A DNA stretch of 64,000 nt from Phoenicibacter sp963592435. Lineage in GTDB: Bacteria > Actinomycetota > Coriobacteriia > Coriobacteriales > Eggerthellaceae. Below the pieces are notes generated by a model. That model saw nothing but the letters and a program-made list of their open reading frames with translations. It did no database searches and was not told the DNA's origin. The position numbers were made by a program, and so were the translations under genes. The stretch is taken from the NCBI GenBank assembly GCA_963592435.1, contig CAVAWT010000007.1, positions 1-64,000 of the forward strand. The letters are read 5' to 3'. Shown here in pieces: positions 18,359 through 26,850 of this stretch (positions are counted from its first letter, which is position 1; every line of letters begins with the position of its first letter).

Positions 18359-19306
18359 TTGATCCCCATGAAAAACAACTTAAGCATCGAGCTTGAACAA
18401 GTCAATTCTCTTGCGAGTTTGCACAGGTGCAAAGCTAACGAATACAAGATTGTTAAAAATTGTAGGGGCTGTTGCGTGATTGAGACTGAAGATTTTTTTT
18501 TCAAATTCAGAAATGTCGACATAAATGATCCAAGTTTAACATTTTATGAAATGATTCGACAGGCATTTGCACAAGAATACAGAAAGATGGGCATTGTTTG
18601 GGAGTGTTCCATCATCGAGGATCTGGGTCAATATTATTCCGTCCAAAGAAGGCAGAAATTAAGTCCGCTTACAGAGCAAAGAGTAGAATTTGATGACGCC
18701 ATCAGGAGTTTTTCTGAGATAAAGCACAGAGTTGAGAATAAACTTGAATTCCCGCTTTTGTTCTCTCAGCTCCGTAAGAACAGCACTTTTTGCAAGACTA
18801 ATAAAATTGTGTTAGCAAGGAGATGTGACGATGGCGCAGATGACTATGCTGTTTATGATGATGCTGTTGTTTCACTTGGGGATTCGGGCTGGTTCCTTGC
18901 ATTTCTTAATGAGGATGAGGCTTGGGAAGAGCAACTGCGATGTGCCGAAGTTATGGTTGAGTTAAGTTATGGTAATTTTTGTTTTACCAGACTCGAAATG
19001 CTTTCACAAGATTCTGTTGCGATTGAAAAAATTTTTGAGAAAACGAACATGTGGTGGTTATTTCCAAGCTCAAATTTTGATGTTCGAGGAGCCAGAATGT
19101 TTCTTGTTAATGAACTACAAAAAATGTATGCTGACAATTTGGAAATTGCGGTTAACAAACAAGCGAAGGACGTTAAGACTAATAGCGATTACACAAATAT
19201 GCTAGACGAATGCAAAAAGTTGCAAAGCGGTTGTGGTTGGAATCCGGCTGGGAACTTGCCAAGTCTCGACAGTGAGAACAATTCTTCACGCTTTGAATCA
19301 AATTAA
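18359..19306 (+). CDS. K-domain protein, type b
   Basis: A 315-residue protein. TTG 18359 is preferred because AAGGTG lies 5 bp upstream; an ATG at 18368 is the alternative. It has FFFKFRN with Lys49, the EYRKMGIVWEC helix, VQRRQKL, DDYAVYDD, SLGDSGWFL and MWWLFPSS. It follows a radical SAM gene just as 14079 follows 12961, so the two form a repeated radical SAM/type b module. The last 40 residues are polar and not shared with other members. Confidence 0.7.
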   Translation: MIPMKNNLSIELEQVNSLASLHRCKANEYKIVKNCRGCCVIETEDFFFKFRNVDINDPSLTFYEMIRQAFAQEYRKMGIVWECSIIEDLGQYYSVQRRQKLSPLTEQRVEFDDAIRSFSEIKHRVENKLEFPLLFSQLRKNSTFCKTNKIVLARRCDDGADDYAVYDDAVVSLGDSGWFLAFLNEDEAWEEQLRCAEVMVELSYGNFCFTRLEMLSQDSVAIEKIFEKTNMWWLFPSSNFDVRGARMFLVNELQKMYADNLEIAVNKQAKDVKTNSDYTNMLDECKKLQSGCGWNPAGNLPSLDSENNSSRFESN

Positions 19307-19315
19307 TGATTTTTG

Positions 19316-19324
19316 TGATATAAT
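19316..19324 (+). promoter_or_regulatory. Extended -10 promoter for the second Tat-like gene
   Basis: TGA-TATAAT at 19316-19324 is an extended -10, with a TTGAAT (19293-19298) at a spacing longer than usual. The gene at 19389 begins about 55 bp past the predicted start of transcription and has its own AAGGAG. Confidence 0.5.
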
Positions 19325-19388
19325 GAGATTGTTTATAGAAACTCATCGGACCGTAAGATGTTTAGTTAAGGCTTAAGGAGTTGTGATT

Positions 19389-20195
19389 ATGGCAAAAGAG
19401 AATAATGCGAGTAACAACGAGGATACAACGAGAAGAGATTTGCTTGCTGGGCTTTTGAGTTCTGTTGCAGAGTTGGTGGAGCCAAAGGACGCAAAGGCAG
19501 ACGTTCCAGATGTAACAAAGAATGACGTAGCGAAGGTCTCTTTTGAGATCGAGAAACACAAAAAATATCCTAACCTTTTCGAAAGGACGAAGAATAAAAC
19601 GAGTGCGGTTGGTGATGACGCAACAGATGATCAATATCCTGATGCCAAGGCAATCTACGCATTTACAAAGGATTATATTGACACGGCACAAGGAAAAGAC
19701 CAGTATTCTGCTGAGAAAGAGAAGGCTCTTTTTGTTAACAATTCTGGCTTGGCCTATCTGACTGATTATAACGTAGATGATGAGTTTAGGGAAGATTCCG
19801 CAAACCCCGTCCAAAATCAATTATTATATGGTGAAATAACAGATCTTAGAGAATATATAGTATTTGACGAAAAGCCAGCAGAGTGCAAAGCTGAGGAATG
19901 TGAAAAAGAAGCTGCTGAAAAGGAACACAAGCACATTAGTTATTCTTCAGGAATCTACCATACTTATCAAGAAACTGAGGAGACGACTTCATTGGATGTT
20001 GAGTCGCTTAAGATGGGCGTAAATTATGCTTACACAGGAACAAAGGTAGCTGGCACGGATAGTGGATCCTTAAAATGGGGCGTGAATCTCATAGATGTAA
20101 CACCTCTGGCTGTTTGTGCGGATGATAAAGGTGGGCTGTATGCTGGAAATAAGGAGTCAGTCTTTAGAGCTCCTTCTTGTGTTTGGCACACATAA
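19389..20195 (+). CDS. Tat-like/phage-motif protein, second copy
   Basis: The protein has 268 residues from ATG 19389, eight bases after AAGGAG; a GTG at 19383 is too close. It is a homolog of 5760-6632 with a short N-terminus carrying TTRRDLLAGLLSS. The twin Arg is kept, but the following stretch is less hydrophobic and contains Glu, so it is a doubtful Tat signal. Shared elements are DDQYPDAKAIY, a TAQGKDQYS segment, NPVQNQLLYGEI, TYQET and LKMGVNYAYTG. It ends FRAPSCVWHT, matching the TWGAPYGGW end of the first copy. An inserted Cys/Glu/Lys-rich stretch (KAEECEKEAAEKEHKH) is unique to this copy. It is a possible substrate of the radical SAM enzymes on either side; this is inference. Confidence 0.72.
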   Translation: MAKENNASNNEDTTRRDLLAGLLSSVAELVEPKDAKADVPDVTKNDVAKVSFEIEKHKKYPNLFERTKNKTSAVGDDATDDQYPDAKAIYAFTKDYIDTAQGKDQYSAEKEKALFVNNSGLAYLTDYNVDDEFREDSANPVQNQLLYGEITDLREYIVFDEKPAECKAEECEKEAAEKEHKHISYSSGIYHTYQETEETTSLDVESLKMGVNYAYTGTKVAGTDSGSLKWGVNLIDVTPLAVCADDKGGLYAGNKESVFRAPSCVWHT

Positions 20196-20302
20196 TGGTA
20201 AACAGATAAATACACCTAGCATTTTAATAATTATACATTCAAGCTGAAGAGGCATATATTTCGGTGTTATCCAATTAGGTCATCTAAGAGACGGACGAAG
20301 TA

Positions 20303-21184
20303 TTGAATCATGTTTTAAAATTCTCTCAGCTAAGTTTGTGGGCGGATTGCTCAAATTCCTGTGATTTCTGTTATCAGAGATGCTATAGAGTAGATTGTGA
20401 GACTAAAAGTGAACTGAAGAGGGAAAGGATACTCAAGGCGATAGACTTTGTCAGTGAGCTTGATGCGGAATGGCTGGGATTTACGGGGGGAGATATCTTT
20501 AGTGGTCAATTGAGATCCTGTGAAGCGCAATGGCAAGAATTGGTGGAGGTTCTCAGGACAAAAGATGCAAAAATCTTTTTTACGGCACACCTCATCGGAG
20601 AACAATATCTATTGGATGAGACATTAAATGCTCTTGACAATGATGTGATGGTGTGCACTTCTTATGATACGAGAGGGAGATTCCACACAAGAGAAGCGGA
20701 GAGGTCTTGGTTTGCGAATGTTGAGCATCTACATAGGCTTGGTGTTCAACTGAATTGCACATGCATTCCCACACAAGATTTTTTAACAACCAAGGTTGTT
20801 TTGCCAGACTGGTTGCCTGTAAATCTCCAAGAACCCATAGTCAGTGCGAGTTGGTATGCCTCAGTTGATAAAGCCAATTATCATGAACATCTTATTAAAG
20901 ATAATCACCTTTTTAATTTGCCTTTGAGGCGAACCGCGATTAATTGGTTTCGTCAGCATCAGGAAACCGCATGGAGTTATCAGAATTTTTTAAGTACGCA
21001 TGCAGATAATATATATGAATTTAATTCTGAGAATAACATTTTCCTAGCAGATAAAAGCTACACAACCGATCCAAAGTTAACCAATCCGAAATGCCATCAC
21101 CCCTATTCAAGTCAATGTTATGCGGATAGTGATAAATGCATGATGTGTGACGCGAAAAGAGTCGTCGAATCTTTCGGAGACTAA
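20303..21184 (+). CDS. Radical SAM enzyme, short subfamily
   Basis: A 293-residue protein from TTG 20303; no in-frame ATG occurs before the catalytic motif. SLWADC-SNSC-DFC places CX3CX2C at Cys16, Cys20 and Cys23. The SAM motif reads GFTGGDIFSGQL (GGD for GGE). VCTSYDTRGRFHT corresponds to WICTSWD of the main subfamily. The C-terminus has NPKCHHPY, QCYADSDKCMMCDAKRV. It is closest to 24598-25506 and to the fragment at 2-121. Two extra cysteines, QRCYRVDC, follow the cluster motif. It lies directly downstream of the Tat-like protein 19389-20195, a candidate substrate. Confidence 0.85.
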   Translation: MNHVLKFSQLSLWADCSNSCDFCYQRCYRVDCETKSELKRERILKAIDFVSELDAEWLGFTGGDIFSGQLRSCEAQWQELVEVLRTKDAKIFFTAHLIGEQYLLDETLNALDNDVMVCTSYDTRGRFHTREAERSWFANVEHLHRLGVQLNCTCIPTQDFLTTKVVLPDWLPVNLQEPIVSASWYASVDKANYHEHLIKDNHLFNLPLRRTAINWFRQHQETAWSYQNFLSTHADNIYEFNSENNIFLADKSYTTDPKLTNPKCHHPYSSQCYADSDKCMMCDAKRVVESFGD

Positions 21185-21240
21185 CTCTGGTTGCTGTTCG
21201 ATCTTGGGTTGCTGTATTGAGATTATTTAATTAACAATTT

Positions 21241-21249
21241 TGTTATAAT
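21241..21249 (+). promoter_or_regulatory. Extended -10 promoter for the leucine-rich-repeat gene
   Basis: TGT-TATAAT at 21241-21249. The leader to the chosen start at 21362 would be about 105 nt. Confidence 0.5.
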
Positions 21250-21361
21250 TACTAAGTATATGAGGTGCGTTTGTGTGCAATTAGGTTTTAACAGAAGTAT
21301 GATCTTTATTTTCTGTTCAACATGGTAGTTTGTTTTGGCAACTCTAGATAAAGGAGATGTT

Positions 21362-22795
21362 TTGGGAACTTTTGAGAAATTTATATCTGGAGATTTAAAC
21401 ACGATCACCTATCTAGGCAAATCTATATCTCCAGCCATGTTTGCGAAGATGTCAGCTATCGAAAGGGTTAACTTTACAGACCTTAAAGTTTTGGAGGAAT
21501 ATGCCTTTTACAGATGTAATCATCTTGAAACTGTAAAAATTTCTGGCGTCGAGAAAATTGGTGAGAAGGCATTTTCTGGATGCTGGTCTTTAAAAACCTT
21601 GATCATAGAAAGCAATTTTTGTGTTCCATCATTGAAAGAGGATGCATTCGAACAATGTATTCATTTTCTATATGACTCGAAAAGTGAAGCGCTTGCGAAA
21701 TTTGGAGATGACTTAGGGTCGGCACCAGTTCATGTAAGAGGGTCTATCGAATCAATTAATGATAAAACTGGCTTCATATATGTCCCTGAAGAACTTGTTG
21801 AAGGCTATAAATCATCTAAAGACTGGAGTTTTTTAAAGGAACGAATTTTACCTCTGTCTCAGATCCCAAAGGGTAGCGATGCTTTTCTGAATCAAGAGGA
21901 CGAGAAACTGAGGGAATTGTTAGAGGATCTCAATTATCTTACTGGTTCTGAGTGCTTCGAGGTTGATTCTCCCGTCGAGAAAATTGGTGACGGGGCTTTT
22001 TTCAACACAAAGCTCGAAAAAGCAGAGTTTGAAAATGCGATTGAAGTTGGCGCGAGTTCCTTTGAACAGTGTTTCGATCTCAAGTCGATAACGTTGCATC
22101 GTGCAGAACGTATCAACAAATATGCTTTTAATTTTTGCATTTCTTTAGAACGGGCAGCTTTGCCAAACGCACAGGTGATCGAGAAGGATGCTTTTTGCGA
22201 TTGTCAGCAACTTACCATTAGTGAACTGCCAACAGTGAAGAACATATCAAGAAGAGCTTTTATGCAATGTTTTCAGATTAGAGAGTTGGATGCTCCTATG
22301 CTTGAGAGTGTCGGAGTTGAGGCTTTCTGCCGATGCGTTCGTCTAAAGAATCTAAATCTTCCAAAATTGAGGAGTGTCGGTGAAATGTCCTTTGCTTTTT
22401 GCACATCCCTTGAGACTGCTGTGTTGCCAGAAATTGAAGAAATTGGAGATAAGGCATTTAATGATTGTTATCGCCTAGCGACACTAGTCTTGCCGAACAA
22501 AGAAAAGATGTGCAAAATTGCTCCTGAAACCTTTGTCGGCGCATGTCACATTTGGGGTACTAGTTACGGCATTCATCATCATTCAGCGGAGAGAGATGGA
22601 AGGATTTATGTTGCAGATAATTTATTGGACGACTATTTAAATGACCCAATATGGAAGGAAATTTCACATTGTATAAAGCCAATTAGTGAGATTGAAAATG
22701 ATCAAGAAGGAAGTGAAGAAGGAATTGACGCAAGCAAGACGGAAAACGATTTAGGGAGTGAGGAATTAACTTTCCACATCAGTCAGCTTTCTTAA
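21362..22795 (+). CDS. BspA-type leucine-rich-repeat (LRR_5) protein without signal peptide
   Basis: The protein has 477 residues from TTG 21362, chosen for the AAGGAG five bases upstream; an in-frame TTG at 21335 has none. It consists of BspA/LRR_5 repeats with the pattern I-x-x-xAF-x-x-C-x-x-L-x-x-I, for example KIGEKAFSGCWSLKTL, VIEKDAFCDCQQL and EIGDKAFNDCYRLATL. Two repeat blocks (about residues 30-110 and 200-385) are separated by a linker with IYVPEELVEGYKSS. A similar IYVADNLLDDYL follows the second block. Most members of this family are exported, but no signal peptide or anchor is visible here, so an intracellular scaffold or recognition role is possible. It sits between a radical SAM gene and a carbamoyltransferase gene. 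Confidence 0.82.
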   Translation: MGTFEKFISGDLNTITYLGKSISPAMFAKMSAIERVNFTDLKVLEEYAFYRCNHLETVKISGVEKIGEKAFSGCWSLKTLIIESNFCVPSLKEDAFEQCIHFLYDSKSEALAKFGDDLGSAPVHVRGSIESINDKTGFIYVPEELVEGYKSSKDWSFLKERILPLSQIPKGSDAFLNQEDEKLRELLEDLNYLTGSECFEVDSPVEKIGDGAFFNTKLEKAEFENAIEVGASSFEQCFDLKSITLHRAERINKYAFNFCISLERAALPNAQVIEKDAFCDCQQLTISELPTVKNISRRAFMQCFQIRELDAPMLESVGVEAFCRCVRLKNLNLPKLRSVGEMSFAFCTSLETAVLPEIEEIGDKAFNDCYRLATLVLPNKEKMCKIAPETFVGACHIWGTSYGIHHHSAERDGRIYVADNLLDDYLNDPIWKEISHCIKPISEIENDQEGSEEGIDASKTENDLGSEELTFHISQLS

Positions 22796-22950
22796 CGATA
22801 CTTTTTGAATCAATGTTTATTATCCAAAACTCAAGAAGAGCTAAACGTTCTTGGAGTGTATGAAGAGGTAGGTCTCTTCTCCAAGAGTGAAATGAGAATG
22901 CGTCATTTTGCTAGCATGAACGACTAATAACTTGTGTGTAGGTGAGATCT

Positions 22951-24513
22951 GTGTATACGCTTTATTATGCTTTTAGCAATGATAGTTCGGGCAGGCCTTA
23001 TTGCCTAGAATCTCTGACTGGGGTTGGAACAAAAGATAATGCATGCATTGCATTTGACGGGTCACAGATTGTGTTCGCGTCTGAGATGGAGCGTTTTTCA
23101 AAGAAAAAACACGATGTAAGAGTTCCTCTGTGGTCGGAGTATGCGATGAGAGAACATTGTGTTAATAACTTGGGTTTTAAAGATATTAGAAAGAGTAAGG
23201 CAATTGTCAAGGCAAATCATCACTTAAATCATATTTATGAGTGCTTCTACCAGAGCGGGTTTCATGAATCGGCAGTCATAGTAAATGATGGTATGGGTAA
23301 TTTGGACGATTGCATAACTTTAGCGTACATGAAGGAAGGCTCAAAGCCTCTTATTTTAAAAAAGTTTCCCCGGAGGGATTCCCTTTGTAATTTGTATGCC
23401 AGGATATCAGGCGAGATTTTCAAGAGGGAGCATTGTGAAGGTAAGCTAATGGGCTTGGCGCCTTATGGTGAGAGCCTTGACAGCGATTTTGTTACTTGGG
23501 ATCGAAATTTAAGGGAAATAATAATTGACAAAAACCAACTTTTGACTGAAATAAATAAAATTAACAGTTTCACAGAGAAAAATGGTAACGTTATGTTGAC
23601 CAAAAATGCAGCATACACAATCCAGAAAAATTTCGAAGATGTAATCTCGGAAATAATGCTCTATTTTTATCAATTATTAGAATCAAAGCATCTGAAAGTT
23701 AAAAACTTATGTTTGAGTGGTGGGGGAATTTTGAATTGCCCAACAAATTCTAAAATTGTTGATCTGGGCTTGTTTGAGCATTATTACGCGAGCCCACAGC
23801 CAAGTGATGGATGTGCTGAGTCGATTGGGAGATGCTTTAGAGATCTCGAAGCGCAGGGGTTTTCATTGGAAAGCAGGCGACTAACAACGGCATATCTCGG
23901 AGCAACTTATGAGCATGTCAAACTGACTCGATCTTATGTTAATTTAAACAACCCACTCTCAGAGATAGCAAACCGCATCCGTTCTGGGGAACTCGTCTTA
24001 TGGTATCAGGATGGCTCAGAGTATGGTCCGCGTGCTTTGGGGCACAGGTCTTTTTTGGCAGACCCAACCAAGAAAGAAATGCTGGATGACATTAACCGAA
24101 TTAAAGGAAGGGAGTGGTGGAGGCCTCTGGCACCGGTTGTTCCAGAAGAGCTCTTCGGCAGATTGTTTAATGATAGCAATACTGATATGTGTGAGTTTAT
24201 GCTGAGGACACTGTCAATTAAAGGCAAATGGAAGAACAAACTGAATGCCGTTTGTCATGTTGATGGAACAACAAGGCCGCAGTTGTTGAAAAAAGAAGTT
24301 AATCCAGAACTCTATGACTTGCTCATGACATATTATGCTCAAACAAGCATTCCCTGTCTAATCAATACCTCGCTAAACATCAATGGGTTTCCGATCGTCG
24401 AAACACCAGCTGATTTCTGTGACCTGATTGAGGAGATTGGACACATTGAGAGCGCTCGTTCTATTATGCCAGTTTTTGTTGAGCGGGGGTCTTTTTACGA
24501 AGTAAGTTGTTGA
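22951..24513 (+). CDS. NodU/TobZ-family O-carbamoyltransferase (copy 1)
   Basis: The protein has 520 residues from GTG 22951, which has AGGTGA upstream and aligns with the N-terminus of copy 2; GTG 22942 would overlap that ribosome site. The family transfers a carbamoyl group from carbamoyl phosphate through carbamoyl-adenylate to a hydroxyl. Visible hallmarks are GTKDNACIAFDG, ANHHLNHIYECFYQSGF (the metal-binding histidines), MGLAPYG, LSGGGILNCPTNS (Kae1-like ATP loop), ASPQPSDGCAESIG and YGPRALGHRSFLADP with GREWWRPLAP in the C-terminal domain. Length and motifs are complete. In known clusters the acceptor is a sugar or natural product. Here no glycosyl pathway is visible, so a protein or peptide side-chain hydroxyl, such as tail Ser, is conceivable but unproven. 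Confidence 0.9.
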   Translation: MYTLYYAFSNDSSGRPYCLESLTGVGTKDNACIAFDGSQIVFASEMERFSKKKHDVRVPLWSEYAMREHCVNNLGFKDIRKSKAIVKANHHLNHIYECFYQSGFHESAVIVNDGMGNLDDCITLAYMKEGSKPLILKKFPRRDSLCNLYARISGEIFKREHCEGKLMGLAPYGESLDSDFVTWDRNLREIIIDKNQLLTEINKINSFTEKNGNVMLTKNAAYTIQKNFEDVISEIMLYFYQLLESKHLKVKNLCLSGGGILNCPTNSKIVDLGLFEHYYASPQPSDGCAESIGRCFRDLEAQGFSLESRRLTTAYLGATYEHVKLTRSYVNLNNPLSEIANRIRSGELVLWYQDGSEYGPRALGHRSFLADPTKKEMLDDINRIKGREWWRPLAPVVPEELFGRLFNDSNTDMCEFMLRTLSIKGKWKNKLNAVCHVDGTTRPQLLKKEVNPELYDLLMTYYAQTSIPCLINTSLNINGFPIVETPADFCDLIEEIGHIESARSIMPVFVERGSFYEVSC

Positions 24514-24597
24514 TTTGGGTTTTTTATTTCTGCATGCTAATTTTTGCTAGGCTTTGCAAAGATTAATGATCTTGAGAATTGGTTTTGGGAATCTTGT

Positions 24598-25506
24598 TTA
24601 GTTGATTGATTCCGTCACTCTTTTGGCGTCGCACATCATGCATTTTTCACTATCGGAGTAGCATTGACAAAAGAAGGGATGTCCGCAAGTAGGGTTAGAG
24701 TAGTCTTTAGACGTAATCCTGTCATTAAATTCTTTAATCAGAGAGTCGGTTTTGTCAAAGGCGAAAACTGTGTCCGAATGTGTTTGGCCATATGAGGCGT
24801 ATTGCTTGGTAATTTGTGGGTTTGCTCGCATCCACTTAATTGCGGTTTTTCTTTTCGGTAAATTAAAGAGCGTGTTTTCTTCAATCAGATGGTCATGATA
24901 GTGGTTTTTATCGACGTTTATGTACCAGTCAACGCCAAGGTGTGGATCGCATAAATTTACCCCGAGCCATGTGGGTAACGTAAAGTCTGCTTCAAAGAAT
25001 TCCTGAGTAGGGATGCAGGTACAAAAGATATTTACTCCTCGGTCATGGAGCGTCGTTAGATTGTTAAGCCAGTTAGCTCTCGCGGACGATGTGTGAAAAC
25101 GACCAACTTCATCGTAAGATGTGCATAGGAGCACATTATTGCGTAATTGTTGCAACGTTTCTTCTAAGAAGTATTGCTTATGAATAAGATTTGCAGAGAT
25201 GTAAATCTGTGCATTTGTGTTTTGCAGTGTGACAATTAAGTCCATCCATTCAGTCTCACAACCTTTTAGCTGACCCTCAAAGAATTCGCCACCAAGGATC
25301 CCGATTTGTTTCGACTTTAGTTGTTTTACCAGCTCAGTTGTCTTTAAAAGTCGACATTTCTTTGATTCGATGGGGGTTGTTCGGCATCTGTTTTGAAGGG
25401 AGCAGAAAGTGCATTTGTTTATGCAGTCGTCCCACAATCTGATCTGCACAAACTGTTCGTCAAGTTTTTCTTTTTTTAAGGGTTGGTTGTTTTCTATTTG
25501 CCCCAA
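24598..25506 (-). CDS. Radical SAM enzyme, short subfamily
   Basis: The protein has 302 residues from TTG 25506, whose GGGAG ribosome site lies inside the end of the upstream gene; the two overlap by 13 bp, indicating coupled translation. An in-frame TTG at 25464 is an alternative. Motifs are IRLWDDC-INKC-TFC (CX3CX2C), GILGGEFFEGQL, LCTSYDEVGRFHT, a NPTCGHPF and SDSEKCMMCDAKRV end. It is closest to 20303-21184; the long HYHDHLI/HLI-TLFNLP segment is nearly the same in both. The pairing of a short with a main-subfamily enzyme in one operon is seen only here in the window. Confidence 0.85.
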   Translation of the reverse strand: MGQIENNQPLKKEKLDEQFVQIRLWDDCINKCTFCSLQNRCRTTPIESKKCRLLKTTELVKQLKSKQIGILGGEFFEGQLKGCETEWMDLIVTLQNTNAQIYISANLIHKQYFLEETLQQLRNNVLLCTSYDEVGRFHTSSARANWLNNLTTLHDRGVNIFCTCIPTQEFFEADFTLPTWLGVNLCDPHLGVDWYINVDKNHYHDHLIEENTLFNLPKRKTAIKWMRANPQITKQYASYGQTHSDTVFAFDKTDSLIKEFNDRITSKDYSNPTCGHPFFCQCYSDSEKCMMCDAKRVTESIN

Positions 25507-26624
25507 ACCATCTCCCAAATTTGAAGTCGATCGCAAACCATGCATGCATTACAGTCAGAATATGTTGCATAGTTTGTTATGTGTTTTTTGTTCATTGGCT
25601 CAATTAAGCACTCTGGATTTAGGATGCTTTCCATCGATAGGTTTGATTCTAGATTTGAATCTTTAAGGCGTTGGTGGTCGTCAAAGTCATCTATGTCATT
25701 GAAGTTCCTGTGTAGCTCATCTGCGCGATAGCTTATGTTGTAGAGTCTGTCATAAGTGTCAGGATCTTCCTTTGCATATTTGACGAGGAATTTTCTGAAA
25801 GTTGTTCTGTCAGGGAAGAAGCGATAACCAAAATCGCTTTCCATTTGCTCTTTGACAGCCATGAGATATTCCCCAATCCTGCCTTCTTTTGAACATGTGA
25901 GCATGTCAGGAAGACCTTTAACTCCATTTTCTAGGTGTTGTGTTATTCCTGGAACTTTATAGTACAGTGCGGTGCCAAATTCTTTAGAGAACTCTTTGGG
26001 CACAAATTCGCCGTTGAGATATTGCTCGCATAGTTTTTGCATCAATATGATTGTTGTGTTTTTCTTTATCCAGGGGTATCTTTCTTCTAGGTGTTTCATG
26101 TGATAGCCCCAGTTGTTCCGATTCTTTTCGCTGTGAAAGCGACCGTGGGCATCCCAACTTGTGCAAATCCACACTCCGCTTGCTCCATATTTGGGATGAG
26201 GTCGGACTCCATCACGATCAAATATGTCGAGTGTTTCGTAGAGATCCTTCTGATCGCCGATCGTCAAGGTTGCCGCGATCCAGACGGAACCAATTTTTTG
26301 TTCGATGTAAAGATTGCTGATCATCTGGATTACTTTCATAAAAGCTTCTTTAACATCTGGGTCAGCCAATTGGCCTTGAAAAAATTCTCCGCCTATGAGT
26401 GAAATGTTGTTGTATTTTTCAAAGTCAAGAGTATTCAGGGCCAGTTCTAGATCAGATAAACTCTTTAGCTGGCGTTCCTTGTCGGTGTGGCGACCGTCTT
26501 TTCCTATGTAACAAAAGGAACATAGATTGTTGCAACATTGCCACAGTTCCCACTGGAAGGATCTTTTGCCCATATTGTTTGAGTAGAGGATCATTTCTTC
26601 TTCTTCGGTTAATTTCATATTCAT
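25494..26624 (-). CDS. Radical SAM enzyme, main (FQWELW) subfamily
   Basis: A 376-residue protein from ATG 26624 with AGAGAGGT upstream. FQWELWQC then CX3CX2C at Cys31, Cys35 and Cys38, YIGKDGRHTDKERQ, SLIGGEFFQGQL, WIAATLTIGDQ and WICTSWDAHGRFHS. The C-terminus has NPECLIEP, TYSDCNACMVCDRLQIW. It is one of the three nearest relatives of 17166-18314. It is transcribed away from the type a K-domain gene at 26851, from a shared upstream region that is AT-rich with TATAAT-like sequences on the minus strand at 26664-26674. Confidence 0.88.
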   Translation of the reverse strand: MNMKLTEEEEMILYSNNMGKRSFQWELWQCCNNLCSFCYIGKDGRHTDKERQLKSLSDLELALNTLDFEKYNNISLIGGEFFQGQLADPDVKEAFMKVIQMISNLYIEQKIGSVWIAATLTIGDQKDLYETLDIFDRDGVRPHPKYGASGVWICTSWDAHGRFHSEKNRNNWGYHMKHLEERYPWIKKNTTIILMQKLCEQYLNGEFVPKEFSKEFGTALYYKVPGITQHLENGVKGLPDMLTCSKEGRIGEYLMAVKEQMESDFGYRFFPDRTTFRKFLVKYAKEDPDTYDRLYNISYRADELHRNFNDIDDFDDHQRLKDSNLESNLSMESILNPECLIEPMNKKHITNYATYSDCNACMVCDRLQIWEMVWGK

Positions 26625-26850
26625 TGTGACCTCTCTTAAAGATGTTTGCTTTTTCTAATAGCAATTATATTATAGTTGACTTGCTTCATCTCGGTTGTTT
26701 TCCATAGGAGAGCACTTTCGCTGTTTAATTGCTTTGGATCAGGCGATAAAAGTTGAATGGCATGAAAAGCGTAGAAGATGTGATTTTGAGGTAGAATTAT
26801 TGCATTATAAGTTAAAAAGTCTCATGCAATACTGCGAATGGGGAATTTAT

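Noticed and set aside
19362..19820. 152-codon minus-strand frame opposite the second Tat-like gene
   Set aside because: Shadow frame; the plus-strand gene has promoter, ribosome site and a homolog.
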